Below are positions 1 to 5,476 of a stretch of 16,477 nucleotides of DNA, piece by piece. Source of the DNA: Candidatus Parcubacteria bacterium (GTDB lineage: Bacteria > Patescibacteriota > Patescibacteriia > CAIXNZ01); assembly GCA_026395675.1 (NCBI GenBank), contig JAPLYF010000020.1, positions 1-16,477 on the forward strand. Direction: 5' to 3'. The translations under genes and the position numbers were made by a program. The notes beneath the pieces are model-generated. The model was not told the DNA's origin. It saw only the letters and a list, made by a program, of their open reading frames with translations, and did not search any database. The first letter of the stretch is position 1. Every line of letters starts with the position of its first letter.

Positions 1-1
1 T

Positions 2-202
2 TTATTAGTTGCTGATGAAAATGGCAAAGAAGTGGAAATTGGCAATCCGACTTTAAAAGGCAAAAAGGTTTCCGGCGCCATTGAAAAACAATTCCGTGAT
101 GATAAAATTACAGTGATTAAATATAAAGCCAAGGTCAGGTATAGAAGGAAAAAGGGACATCGCCAGCATAAGACATTAGTGAAAATTGAAGCAATCGCAT
201 AA
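2..202 (+). CDS. rplU: Ribosomal protein L21, C-terminal part (gene starts before the window)
   Basis: The reading frame enters from the left edge, gives 66 residues and stops at TAA 200-202. L21 is a 50S subunit protein that binds 23S rRNA. The visible part carries the family C-terminus: a GNPTLKGKKVSGAI stretch, then the basic run KYKAKVRYRRKKGHRQHKT, then a short TLVKIEAIA strand. L21 is usually about 100 residues, so roughly the last two thirds are seen. In most bacteria rpmA (L27) follows rplU, but here a terminator follows at once, so rplU ends its transcript. The stop codon overlaps the first bases of the terminator stem. Confidence 0.93.
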   Translation, partial: LLVADENGKEVEIGNPTLKGKKVSGAIEKQFRDDKITVIKYKAKVRYRRKKGHRQHKTLVKIEAIA

Positions 203-300
203 AAAAAGACAAACCGTCATTCAGAGCAAAGCGTGGAATCTATTAATTTCTGGATTCTTCACTTCGTTCTGAATGACATTAAAGACGGTTTGTCTTTTTT
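202..300 (+). terminator. rplU terminator with a palindrome in its loop
   Basis: A perfect 17-bp outer stem (202-218 with 284-300) ends in a run of T and follows the rplU stop, as expected for an intrinsic terminator. The loop is 65 bases, far longer than the usual 3-8, because it holds a second imperfect palindrome (216-277). The A-run on the left means it could also stop transcription on the minus strand. Confidence 0.8.
216..277. repeat. GTCATTC-type imperfect palindrome, copy 1
   Basis: The left arm is 216-240 and the right arm 252-277. The right arm contains GGATTCTTCACTTCGTTC and ends in GAATGAC. The arms pair imperfectly around an AT-rich loop. A related copy at 14654-14714 shares the outer GTCATTC ends and the CTTCACTTCGTTC core. 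Both copies sit inside terminator stems. It looks like a dispersed non-coding repeat. Confidence 0.75.
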
Positions 301-308
301 AATTACCA

Positions 309-337
309 TTGACAATTTGAATAAATTCTGCTAAGGT
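309..337 (+). promoter_or_regulatory. Promoter for the gene at 361
   Basis: TTGACA at 309-314, a 17-base spacer, then TAAGGT at 332-337. The same -35, spacer length and -10 recur at 3460-3488, which supports TAAGGT as a working -10 in this organism. It lies just after the rplU terminator and 24 bases before the start codon. Confidence 0.55.
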
Positions 338-360
338 AAAGAAAAATAAGGAGGTTGAAA

Positions 361-681
361 ATGCCGAACATTGAGATGTGGGGTTTCGGACCTATAAATT
401 CAGAATTGCATTTTGTTAATGCACTAGCCGACGGAGTTTATTCTGCAATTCGTAAGCAGTTAAATAAGGAATCGTTTCAAGACGATTATGTCATAACCAT
501 GGTTCCTTCATTTTGCTTCAATGGAGAGGGAGCAAAAAAACCCTTTGTCCGCATATGTTCCAGTGAACAAGTTCACACTGGGAGGATCATTCAAATCCTC
601 GAGCAGATACAAAAGGATGAAGGAATAAAATTTGATATTGAGATTCAGCCGCTGGAATGTTTTATACCTGCTGTAAAATAG
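361..681 (+). CDS. Hypothetical 106-residue protein, possible tautomerase-like fold
   Basis: I do not recognise this protein. The start is ATG 361 because AAGGAGG at 348-354 lies six bases upstream; the in-frame TTG at 355 abuts that site and is unlikely. It is a single-gene unit with its own promoter and terminator. No signal peptide or membrane segment is present. The predicted order is strand (MPNIEMWGF), helix (SELHFVNALADGVYSAIRKQL), two strands (DYVITMVPSFCF, KPFVRICSSE), helix (TGRIIQILEQIQKDEG), strand (FDIEIQPLECF). A strand-helix-strand layout with Pro right after Met recalls the tautomerase superfamily, whose catalytic base is Pro-1, but no further signature is visible. That assignment is a guess; the reality of the gene is well supported. 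Confidence 0.8.
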   Translation: MPNIEMWGFGPINSELHFVNALADGVYSAIRKQLNKESFQDDYVITMVPSFCFNGEGAKKPFVRICSSEQVHTGRIIQILEQIQKDEGIKFDIEIQPLECFIPAVK

Positions 682-695
682 GCGAGGACGATTTA

Positions 696-733
696 CCCCG
701 AACCATGTAAGGTTCGGGGTTTATATTTCTTTT
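696..733 (+). terminator. Terminator of the gene at 361
   Basis: A perfect 9-bp stem CCCCGAACC/GGTTCGGGG (696-704 with 711-719) with a 6-base loop, followed by a T-rich tail. It lies between convergent genes, and the recR stop codon starts at its edge. Confidence 0.85.
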
Positions 734-1192
734 CTATTTTTTAAAGCATTGAAAAGCGTGATTTCATCAGTGTATTCCAAATCAGCGCCCACTGGCATGC
801 CCCGGGCCAGGCGGGTGATAATTATTTTTTTAAATGGCTGTAGTAAATTTTTTAAATAAATCATGGTGGCTTCGCCTTCCATGTCAGGATTAAAAGCCAG
901 AATTATTTCAGAAATTTTATTTTTTTGGATTTTGGCCATTAGCTCATCGGTTCTTAGTTTATCCGGCGTAATCCCGTGTAAGGGGTCGGTCTTTTTCAGA
1001 AATATTATAACAAACAGAACAATGCGTAATTGAACCATTGATTTGGGCAAAAGCACTGGCAAAGTCCTGTTTGTCTTTTTGCGTCCATTTTAAAAAAGCA
1101 AAAGCTAGCCGCTCGGCTGTTTTGGGGCCAATGCCGGGCAGTTTGCAAAATTGGTCTATGAGGTTTTGGATGGGTCGGGGGAATTTAATCAT
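721..1192 (-). pseudogene. recR: Recombination mediator RecR with internal deletion and frame change
   Basis: RecR works with RecF and RecO to load RecA at gapped DNA. Two overlapping frames make up one damaged gene. The N-terminal frame (1192 down to about 989) has the helix-hairpin-helix LPGIGPKTAERLAF and the first zinc-finger pair HCSVC. The C-terminal frame (about 987 down to 721) resumes at DPLHGITPDKL and carries the Toprim end EIILAFNPDMEGEATMIYL and GMPVGADLEYTDEITL. By comparison with E. coli RecR about 45 residues are missing between the two: the second CxxC pair, the ICVVE strand and the start of Toprim. The frame also slips by one base at 988. The product would lack a full zinc finger and half of Toprim. 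It follows ybaB, as is usual. A misassembly could give the same picture. Confidence 0.85.
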
Positions 1193-1198
1193 ATTTTG

Positions 1199-1258
1199 CG
1201 GAATGACAGGCTTTAGCCTGTTACCTAATTTGGTAACACACTGAAGTGTGTCATTCCG
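1199..1258. repeat. Cloverleaf palindromic element between ybaB and recR
   Basis: A 10-bp outer stem (CGGAATGACA 1199-1208 with TGTCATTCCG 1249-1258) encloses three hairpins: CAGGCTTTAGCCTG (1207-1220), TTACC/GGTAA (1221-1236) and CACACTGAAGTGTG (1237-1250). The first and third hairpins use end bases of the outer stem, so the whole can switch between one stem and a cruciform. No gene lies in it. It separates ybaB from recR within what is normally one operon. Confidence 0.8.
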
Positions 1259-1268
1259 TGAATGGGGA

Positions 1269-1562
1269 TTACATGCCAGGTAAATTAAAGCCAGACGAGC
1301 GCATTTTGTCAGCCATTATTTGTTGAACCTTCTTAATCGCATCATTAGTCGCTTCTTTAATCGCTGTTTCTAATTTTTCTTTTTTATCAATAGAAAGTAA
1401 TTCAGGATCAATTTGCACGCTTAAAATTTCCTGGTTGCCATTGATTTTAACATTAACCTTGCCCCAGTCAGCAGAGCCCTCAGCAGATTCTTGGGCTAGC
1501 ACATTTTGCATTTGCTTGGCTTGGTCGGCTAAATCTTTGAATTGTTTGAGTTTATTAAACAT
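1269..1562 (-). CDS. ybaB: YbaB/EbfC family nucleoid-associated protein
   Basis: YbaB/EbfC proteins are small dimeric DNA-binding proteins of the nucleoid, nearly always encoded just before recR. The 97-residue product has the family plan: an N-terminal helix rich in K and Q (FNKLKQFKDLADQAKQMQNVLAQ), a central sheet (GKVNVKINGNQEILSVQIDPELL) and a C-terminal helix (LETAIKEATNDAIKKVQQIMADKM), ending with a FNLPGM tail as in many homologues. Length is normal for the family. The start ATG at 1562 has no Shine-Dalgarno site; an AT-rich repeat arm lies directly before it. The gene is transcribed from a promoter at 1593-1621 with recR downstream. dnaX, often the gene upstream, is not here. Confidence 0.9.
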   Translation of the reverse strand: MFNKLKQFKDLADQAKQMQNVLAQESAEGSADWGKVNVKINGNQEILSVQIDPELLSIDKKEKLETAIKEATNDAIKKVQQIMADKMRSSGFNLPGM

Positions 1563-1592
1563 GATTTAAGAATTAAGATTTAAGATATAAGT
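1563..1592. repeat. AT-rich repeat arm at the ybaB 5' end
   Basis: GATTTAAGAATTAAG and a repeated ATTTAAGATATAAG lie directly against the ybaB start. The same words occur upstream of dnaB (3336-3399) and glyA (16112-16186), each time on the 5' side of a minus-strand gene. Confidence 0.65.
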
Positions 1593-1621
1593 ATTTTAAC
1601 GGAAATTTGTAAATTTGACAA
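1593..1621 (-). promoter_or_regulatory. Promoter of ybaB-recR
   Basis: On the minus strand TTGTCA (1616-1621), a 17-base spacer and TAAAAT (1593-1598). Its -35 box overlaps, on the other strand, the TTGACA box of the divergent promoter at 1615-1643. Confidence 0.6.
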
Positions 1622-1643
1622 TAACTAAAAAAATAGATATTTT
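1615..1643 (+). promoter_or_regulatory. Promoter of the 33-residue membrane peptide gene
   Basis: TTGACA (1615-1620), 17 bases, TATTTT (1638-1643). The leader of about 100 bases that follows holds two small hairpins: an imperfect one at 1685-1709 and GAACCA/TGGTTC at 1716-1730, the latter just before the ribosome site. Confidence 0.45.
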
Positions 1644-1751
1644 ATAAATAATAGTATTCTCTTGGTACACTTTTATCCTTAAAAACACGCCCTTAGGGAA
1701 AAGGCATGTTTAACCGAACCAGATTGGTTCTTTAAGAAAGGAGGGAGTGGA

Positions 1752-1853
1752 ATGTTGCATATGTTAGCACAATATGTGGGTTGCAGTTTTGGAGTAATTG
1801 CGTTTATTGCCTTTATTGGCATGGCGACATTACCATTTTATTACACAAAATAG
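1752..1853 (+). CDS. 33-residue hydrophobic microprotein
   Basis: ATG 1752 follows a strong AAAGGAGGG (1737-1745) at a good distance, and the frame runs 33 codons to TAG 1851-1853. A terminator follows eleven bases later. The peptide begins MLHMLAQYV; a hydrophobic segment of about 20 residues (CSFGVIAFIAFIGMATLPF) fills most of the rest, and it ends YYTK. It would be a single-pass membrane peptide with almost no soluble part. A promoter, a structured leader, a ribosome site and a terminator all fit this small frame, which is the main argument that it is real. Function is unknown; a membrane-complex accessory peptide or a toxin-like peptide are both possible, and nothing here decides. No antisense RNA is evident. 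Confidence 0.6.
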   Translation: MLHMLAQYVGCSFGVIAFIAFIGMATLPFYYTK

Positions 1854-1863
1854 ATTCAGATTC

Positions 1864-1896
1864 AAAAAGGGCTCCGCACTGCGGAGCTCTTTTTCT
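1864..1896. terminator. Bidirectional terminator between microprotein gene and dnaB
   Basis: GCTCCGC (1871-1877), loop ACT, GCGGAGC (1881-1887), flanked by an A-run on the left and a T-run on the right. It can serve the plus-strand microprotein gene and the minus-strand dnaB, whose stop codon starts at 1897. Confidence 0.8.
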
Positions 1897-3324
1897 TTAC
1901 CCAAAACTCGGCAATTGCATTTCCGGGTTGGAGCTGGGTGGCGGCTCTTCAATGGAAAATTTTCTACTGCCTTTTTCTAGATTTCTAAAGGTAACTTTTT
2001 GTTCATCAAAATAAAGCTTGACCATGCCTGTCGGGCCGTTTCTATGCTTGGCAATATGGATTTCAGCCAGGTTTTTGCGGTCAAATTCCAAATCCCTTTT
2101 ATAAACTGCTTCACGGTAAATAAACATGACAATGTCAGCGTCTTGTTCAATTGAGCCGGATTCGCGCAAATCAGCCAGCTTGGGAATGGGCGGAGTTCTT
2201 GATTCAACGCCGCGATTTAACTGTGAAAGAGCTAAAACAGGAATATTTAATTCTTTGGCTATTTGCTTTAAGCCGCGGGAAATTTCTGAAATTTCCTGGA
2301 CCCGATTGTCAGTTCGATATTTTGCTTCCATCAATTGCAAATAATCAACTATTAATAAGCCCAAGCCATGTTCCATTTGTAATCTTCTGGCTTTGGTCCG
2401 AATATCCATAATATTGGCAATGGCCCCATCATCAATAAAAATCGGCGCTTCTGAAAGTACACCTAAAGCATGGCCAATTCTGGGAAAATCATCGTCTTCT
2501 TCGCGGTCAGAAAGCCGGCCAGTTCTCATTTTCCATAAGTCAACATTAGCTTCAGCGCAGAGCAAGCGGTCAACTAATTGTTCCTTGGACATTTCCAAGC
2601 TGAAAATGCCAACCGGCACTTTGTGCTTGGTCGCCACATTGCGGGCAATATCCAAAGCCAAGGTGGTTTTACCAACTGAGGGTCGAGACGCCAAAATTAG
2701 CAAATCAGATTTTTGCAAGCCAGCCAGTAAATTATCCAAGTCATTATAACCAGTGGGCACACCTCGCAGTTTACCTTTTTCTTTGTGTAGTTCATCAATT
2801 CTTTCAAAGGTCTCATTTAAAATGCTGTTAATAGGTACAAACATCTGCTTCTGGTGGCCCTGGGAAACTGAAAATAATCTTTGTTCAGCCCTGTCTAAAA
2901 GGTCCACAACTTCTTCTTCCTGATCATAGCCGATTTTTGTTATTTCAGAGGCAGCAGAAATAAGATTTCTAAGCGTGGCTTTTTTCTGGACAATTTCAGC
3001 ATAATTAACCACATGGCTGGAGGTTGGCACTGCATTGCTCAAGGAAACCAAATAAGTGCGGCCGCCGATTGTTTCAAGCTGGCCTTTTTCAATTAAACGG
3101 TTAGAGAGAGTTAATAGATCAATTGGCTCTCGTTTGCGGAATAAATCCAAGATCGCTTCGAAAATCATTTTGTGCTTGTCATGGTAAAAATCTTCAGGCC
3201 CTACAATGTCAGCAATGCGAATAATCGCATCTTTATCAATTAAAAGAGAACCCAAAAGCGATTGTTCGGCCTCAATGTTTTGGGGTGGAAGTTTTTGCAT
3301 GATATCTTGGTCTTTTCTGGACAT
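1897..3324 (-). CDS. dnaB: Replicative DNA helicase DnaB
   Basis: DnaB is the hexameric 5'-3' helicase that opens the replication fork and binds primase. The 475-residue product has the usual length. The N-terminal primase-binding domain covers about residues 10-110 (PPQNIEAEQSLLG, then VVNYAEIV). After a linker the RecA-like domain begins near GVPTGY (189-194). The Walker A motif is SRPSVGKT (213-220), the Walker B strand LLIVD (323-327) with YLQLM after it, and the arginine region SQLNRGVE lies near 367-374. The late DLRESGSIEQDAD and HRNGPTG motifs are present. There is no intein. ATG 3324 is used; a second Met lies eight codons in, and neither has a ribosome site. The gene stands alone between a repeat-bearing promoter region and a shared terminator. 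Confidence 0.96.
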   Translation of the reverse strand: MSRKDQDIMQKLPPQNIEAEQSLLGSLLIDKDAIIRIADIVGPEDFYHDKHKMIFEAILDLFRKREPIDLLTLSNRLIEKGQLETIGGRTYLVSLSNAVPTSSHVVNYAEIVQKKATLRNLISAASEITKIGYDQEEEVVDLLDRAEQRLFSVSQGHQKQMFVPINSILNETFERIDELHKEKGKLRGVPTGYNDLDNLLAGLQKSDLLILASRPSVGKTTLALDIARNVATKHKVPVGIFSLEMSKEQLVDRLLCAEANVDLWKMRTGRLSDREEDDDFPRIGHALGVLSEAPIFIDDGAIANIMDIRTKARRLQMEHGLGLLIVDYLQLMEAKYRTDNRVQEISEISRGLKQIAKELNIPVLALSQLNRGVESRTPPIPKLADLRESGSIEQDADIVMFIYREAVYKRDLEFDRKNLAEIHIAKHRNGPTGMVKLYFDEQKVTFRNLEKGSRKFSIEEPPPSSNPEMQLPSFG

Positions 3325-3335
3325 TTTGAAGGTTT

Positions 3336-3399
3336 AAGATTTAAGAATTAAGATGTAAGTAAGAAAATCCTACATCTTATATCCTATATCTTAAATCTT
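3336..3399. repeat. AT-rich inverted repeat in the dnaB leader
   Basis: Left arm 3336-3359 (AAGATTTAAGAATTAAG then ATGTAAG) and right arm 3370-3399 (CTACATCTTATATCC then TATATCTTAAATCTT) form an imperfect inverted repeat with a small indel. It lies between the dnaB promoter and the dnaB start, so it would be transcribed as a hairpin in the leader. Confidence 0.7.
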
Positions 3400-3409
3400 G
3401 TTATTTCAT

Positions 3410-3437
3410 CTTATAACAACTTAACATATTTTGACAA
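3410..3437 (-). promoter_or_regulatory. Promoter of dnaB
   Basis: On the minus strand TTGTCA (3432-3437), 16 bases, TATAAG (3410-3415). It is back to back with the promoter at 3460-3488. Confidence 0.5.
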
Positions 3438-3459
3438 GAAGTAAAATGTTTAGAAAGTG

Positions 3460-3488
3460 TTGACAATTTTGGGGATTTTAGCTAAGGT
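3460..3488 (+). promoter_or_regulatory. Promoter of the zinc-ribbon and purB operon
   Basis: TTGACA (3460-3465), 17 bases, TAAGGT (3483-3488): the same three parts as the promoter at 309-337. The first start codon of the operon is 38 bases downstream. Confidence 0.55.
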
Positions 3489-3526
3489 TTTATAAAGTTC
3501 CTTTGAAATTGTGAAAGGAGACAATA

Positions 3527-3703
3527 ATGCCCAGAAAAAATCCCAAACGCATCGGGCTTAAAAAGCTAAAAATATTATGCGAATCATGTGGCGAACCTGT
3601 TGACGAATTATATCCTGATCCGCGCTATAAAAATTTTTTACCAAAATATCAGAAATTTTATTGCTTTGAATGTAAAGAGAAACTTGAAAAAAGGAGGCAC
3701 TAA
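3527..3703 (+). CDS. 58-residue zinc-ribbon microprotein A
   Basis: The frame is too short for most gene callers but is well marked. A GAAAGGAGA site lies 7 bases before ATG 3527, and the stop at 3701-3703 is one base from the next start. The product has two CxxC pairs, CESC (residues 19-22) and CFEC (46-49), separated by 23 residues, the layout of a treble-clef or rubredoxin-like zinc ribbon. Both ends are very basic (PRKNPKRIGLKKLK and KEKLEKRRH), which suggests nucleic-acid or ribosome contact. The VDELYPDP segment after the first pair matches VDILVPRP in the following gene, so the two are probably paralogues. The ribosome site of the next gene lies inside the last codons, so translation is likely coupled. 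Function is unknown. Confidence 0.8.
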   Translation: MPRKNPKRIGLKKLKILCESCGEPVDELYPDPRYKNFLPKYQKFYCFECKEKLEKRRH

Positions 3704-3704
3704 A

Positions 3705-3914
3705 ATGTCCAGAGGCAAAAACCACCCAAGAAGTTACAAAAAATACAAAAATGCCATAACCGACTTTAATTGTCCGCTTTGTCCAAAAAATGTAGATATT
3801 TTGGTGCCGCGGCCTGATATGCAAAATTCCAAAAAACAAGAATTTTGCTGTCAAAGTTGCGCGCAAAAAATCACAGAAACTCTTGAAGCTAATTTAGACC
3901 TTAAAGCAGCATAA
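3705..3914 (+). CDS. 69-residue zinc-ribbon microprotein B
   Basis: ATG 3705 is chosen because AAGGAGG (3691-3697) precedes it at a suitable distance; longer in-frame starts would run through the previous gene. Two CxxC pairs are present, CPLC (residues 25-28) and CQSC (52-55), with an extra Cys directly before the second pair. The N-terminus is basic and aromatic (SRGKNHPRSYKKYKNA). Between the pairs, NVDILVPRPD aligns with PVDELYPDPR of the preceding protein, so the two small genes look like a tandem duplication that has diverged. Its stop is 14 bases before purB, with which it shares the promoter at 3460. Zinc binding is inferred from the cysteines; the role is unknown. Confidence 0.8.
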   Translation: MSRGKNHPRSYKKYKNAITDFNCPLCPKNVDILVPRPDMQNSKKQEFCCQSCAQKITETLEANLDLKAA

Positions 3915-3928
3915 CAAAGGAGGAAAAA

Positions 3929-5419
3929 ATGATTGAACGTTATTCCAATAAGGATGTAAAAGCAATTTGGAGCAATGAAATGAAATTAAAGTTATGGGAA
4001 ACAGTTGAAAAATCTGTAATTGCTGCCAGGTGCGATTTGGGCATATTCCCCTCAAACATCATTATTGAGATCCGCAAGCATTTGGACAAGGTTCCTATTG
4101 ATATTGACTGGTGGAAAGAGCGTGACAAAGAAATCAATCCTGACCTCAATGCCTTTATTGATGAAAGAGTAAGGCATTTGCCGTCAGAATTGCACCAGTA
4201 TTTTCACAAAGGCATGACTTCGTATGACACGGAAGAGCCAGCTTTGTCTGTAATGATTCTGCATTCCATTGACCTGGTTAATCAAAAAGCCAGGGAAATA
4301 TTGAACTTGCTTCCGGAAATGGCAAAAAGGTTCAAAAACACGCCAATGCTGGCCAGAACACACGGTCAGGAAGCCAAGCTGCAGAGTTTTGGTAAAAGAT
4401 GTTTTACCTGGTCTAAAGGTTTGCGGATGGCGTTTGATGAATTACAGCGCGCCAAAGAATACATTTATTTTTCCAAATTAAGCGGCGCCATTGGTAATTA
4501 CCAGGGCTTAACACCAGATGAAGAGGAAAAAGCATTGGCGTATTTGGGGCTTCAGCCGTATAAAGGCGCGACCCAGATTATGCCAAGATTGCTTCATCAG
4601 CCATTGGCGAATGCTTTGGTTATGGTAGTAGGCGCTTTGACTCAAATTGCCGAAGACGTTCGTTTGTCAGCCAGAAGCGGTTTGCCCATTTTGCAGGAAC
4701 CATTTGGCAAAAAGCAAAAAGGTTCCAGTGCCATGCCGCACAAGAAAAATACCATTACCTGTGAAAACCAGATCGGCATGTACACCATGGCCACAAAATT
4801 TGTTGCCATGCTCAGGGAAAGAATGATCACCTGGGAAGAACGGGCTATTGAACAATCATGCGTTGAGCGTGTGGCTTGGCCAGATCTTTTCCATGTCGTT
4901 TTGCAGTCATTCAAAAACATGAAAAAAATTGTGGAAGGCCTGCAGGTTTTTCCTGACAATATGATGATTGAAATTATCAATTCCCGCGGCTGCTATGCTT
5001 CGGAAGATGCCAAGGACTGGCTCAAAGAACATGGTGCAGAATTAGGTCTGTCACACGAGGACGCTTATCGGATCGTGCAGTTAGCTGCCTTTAATGTTCA
5101 TGAGGTCAGCCTGTATCGCCAAAATTTGCGAGCTAATCCATCCGATTCCTTTGAAAAGGCAGAGAAAACTCTGAATACGATGTATGAGCAGCTGCGGCAT
5201 GCAAGCGATAATGCCCATACTGGCATTGATGATGTAATAATGGATGGCAAACTCACTTATACTGCTGAATTGGACATTACGCCTGAAGAAATTGAACGCT
5301 GGAATACAATCCTAAATGAACTTTTCGATGATTTTAAAAACATTGAAAGTTTCAAGGAAATTTTCAGCATCAAGTATCAGCTCCGCAATGAGCATTTCTT
5401 ATTTGAAGAACTGAAATAG
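3929..5419 (+). CDS. purB: Adenylosuccinate lyase
   Basis: PurB acts twice in purine synthesis: it splits SAICAR to AICAR plus fumarate, and adenylosuccinate to AMP plus fumarate. At 496 residues it is a little longer than the common 430-480. It belongs to the fumarase/aspartase superfamily: the signature GSSAMPHKKN is at 265-274, the catalytic-histidine motif ARTHG is at 142-146 (His145), and TSYDTEEPALS near 97-107 replaces the usual TSSDVxDTALS. The segment ATQIMPRLLHQPL differs from the usual STQxxxRDRH, so this is a divergent subfamily. AAAGGAGG lies six bases before ATG 3929. It is the last gene of the zinc-ribbon operon and ends at a strong terminator. With the purC-purE and purH genes nearby it completes the route from AIR to IMP. 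Confidence 0.95.
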   Translation: MIERYSNKDVKAIWSNEMKLKLWETVEKSVIAARCDLGIFPSNIIIEIRKHLDKVPIDIDWWKERDKEINPDLNAFIDERVRHLPSELHQYFHKGMTSYDTEEPALSVMILHSIDLVNQKAREILNLLPEMAKRFKNTPMLARTHGQEAKLQSFGKRCFTWSKGLRMAFDELQRAKEYIYFSKLSGAIGNYQGLTPDEEEKALAYLGLQPYKGATQIMPRLLHQPLANALVMVVGALTQIAEDVRLSARSGLPILQEPFGKKQKGSSAMPHKKNTITCENQIGMYTMATKFVAMLRERMITWEERAIEQSCVERVAWPDLFHVVLQSFKNMKKIVEGLQVFPDNMMIEIINSRGCYASEDAKDWLKEHGAELGLSHEDAYRIVQLAAFNVHEVSLYRQNLRANPSDSFEKAEKTLNTMYEQLRHASDNAHTGIDDVIMDGKLTYTAELDITPEEIERWNTILNELFDDFKNIESFKEIFSIKYQLRNEHFLFEELK

Positions 5420-5435
5420 TTCTGAAAAAAAATTA

Positions 5436-5471
5436 CCCTGTACTACGTTGAGTACAGGGTTTTTCTTTTTG
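5436..5471 (+). terminator. purB terminator
   Basis: Stem CCCTGTACT/AGTACAGGG (5436-5444 with 5451-5459), loop ACGTTG, followed by TTTTTCTTTTT. An A-run on the left side lets it also serve the convergent purH. Confidence 0.9.
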
Positions 5472-5476
5472 GGAAA

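Noticed and set aside
2393..2749. A 118-codon plus-strand frame opposite dnaB
   Set aside because: Shadow of the dnaB coding strand, low complexity and rich in Ser and Lys, without start signals.
3588..3704. Longer N-terminal extension for the second zinc-ribbon protein
   Set aside because: It would overlap most of the 58-residue gene in another frame; AAGGAGG at 3691-3697 points to the start at 3705.
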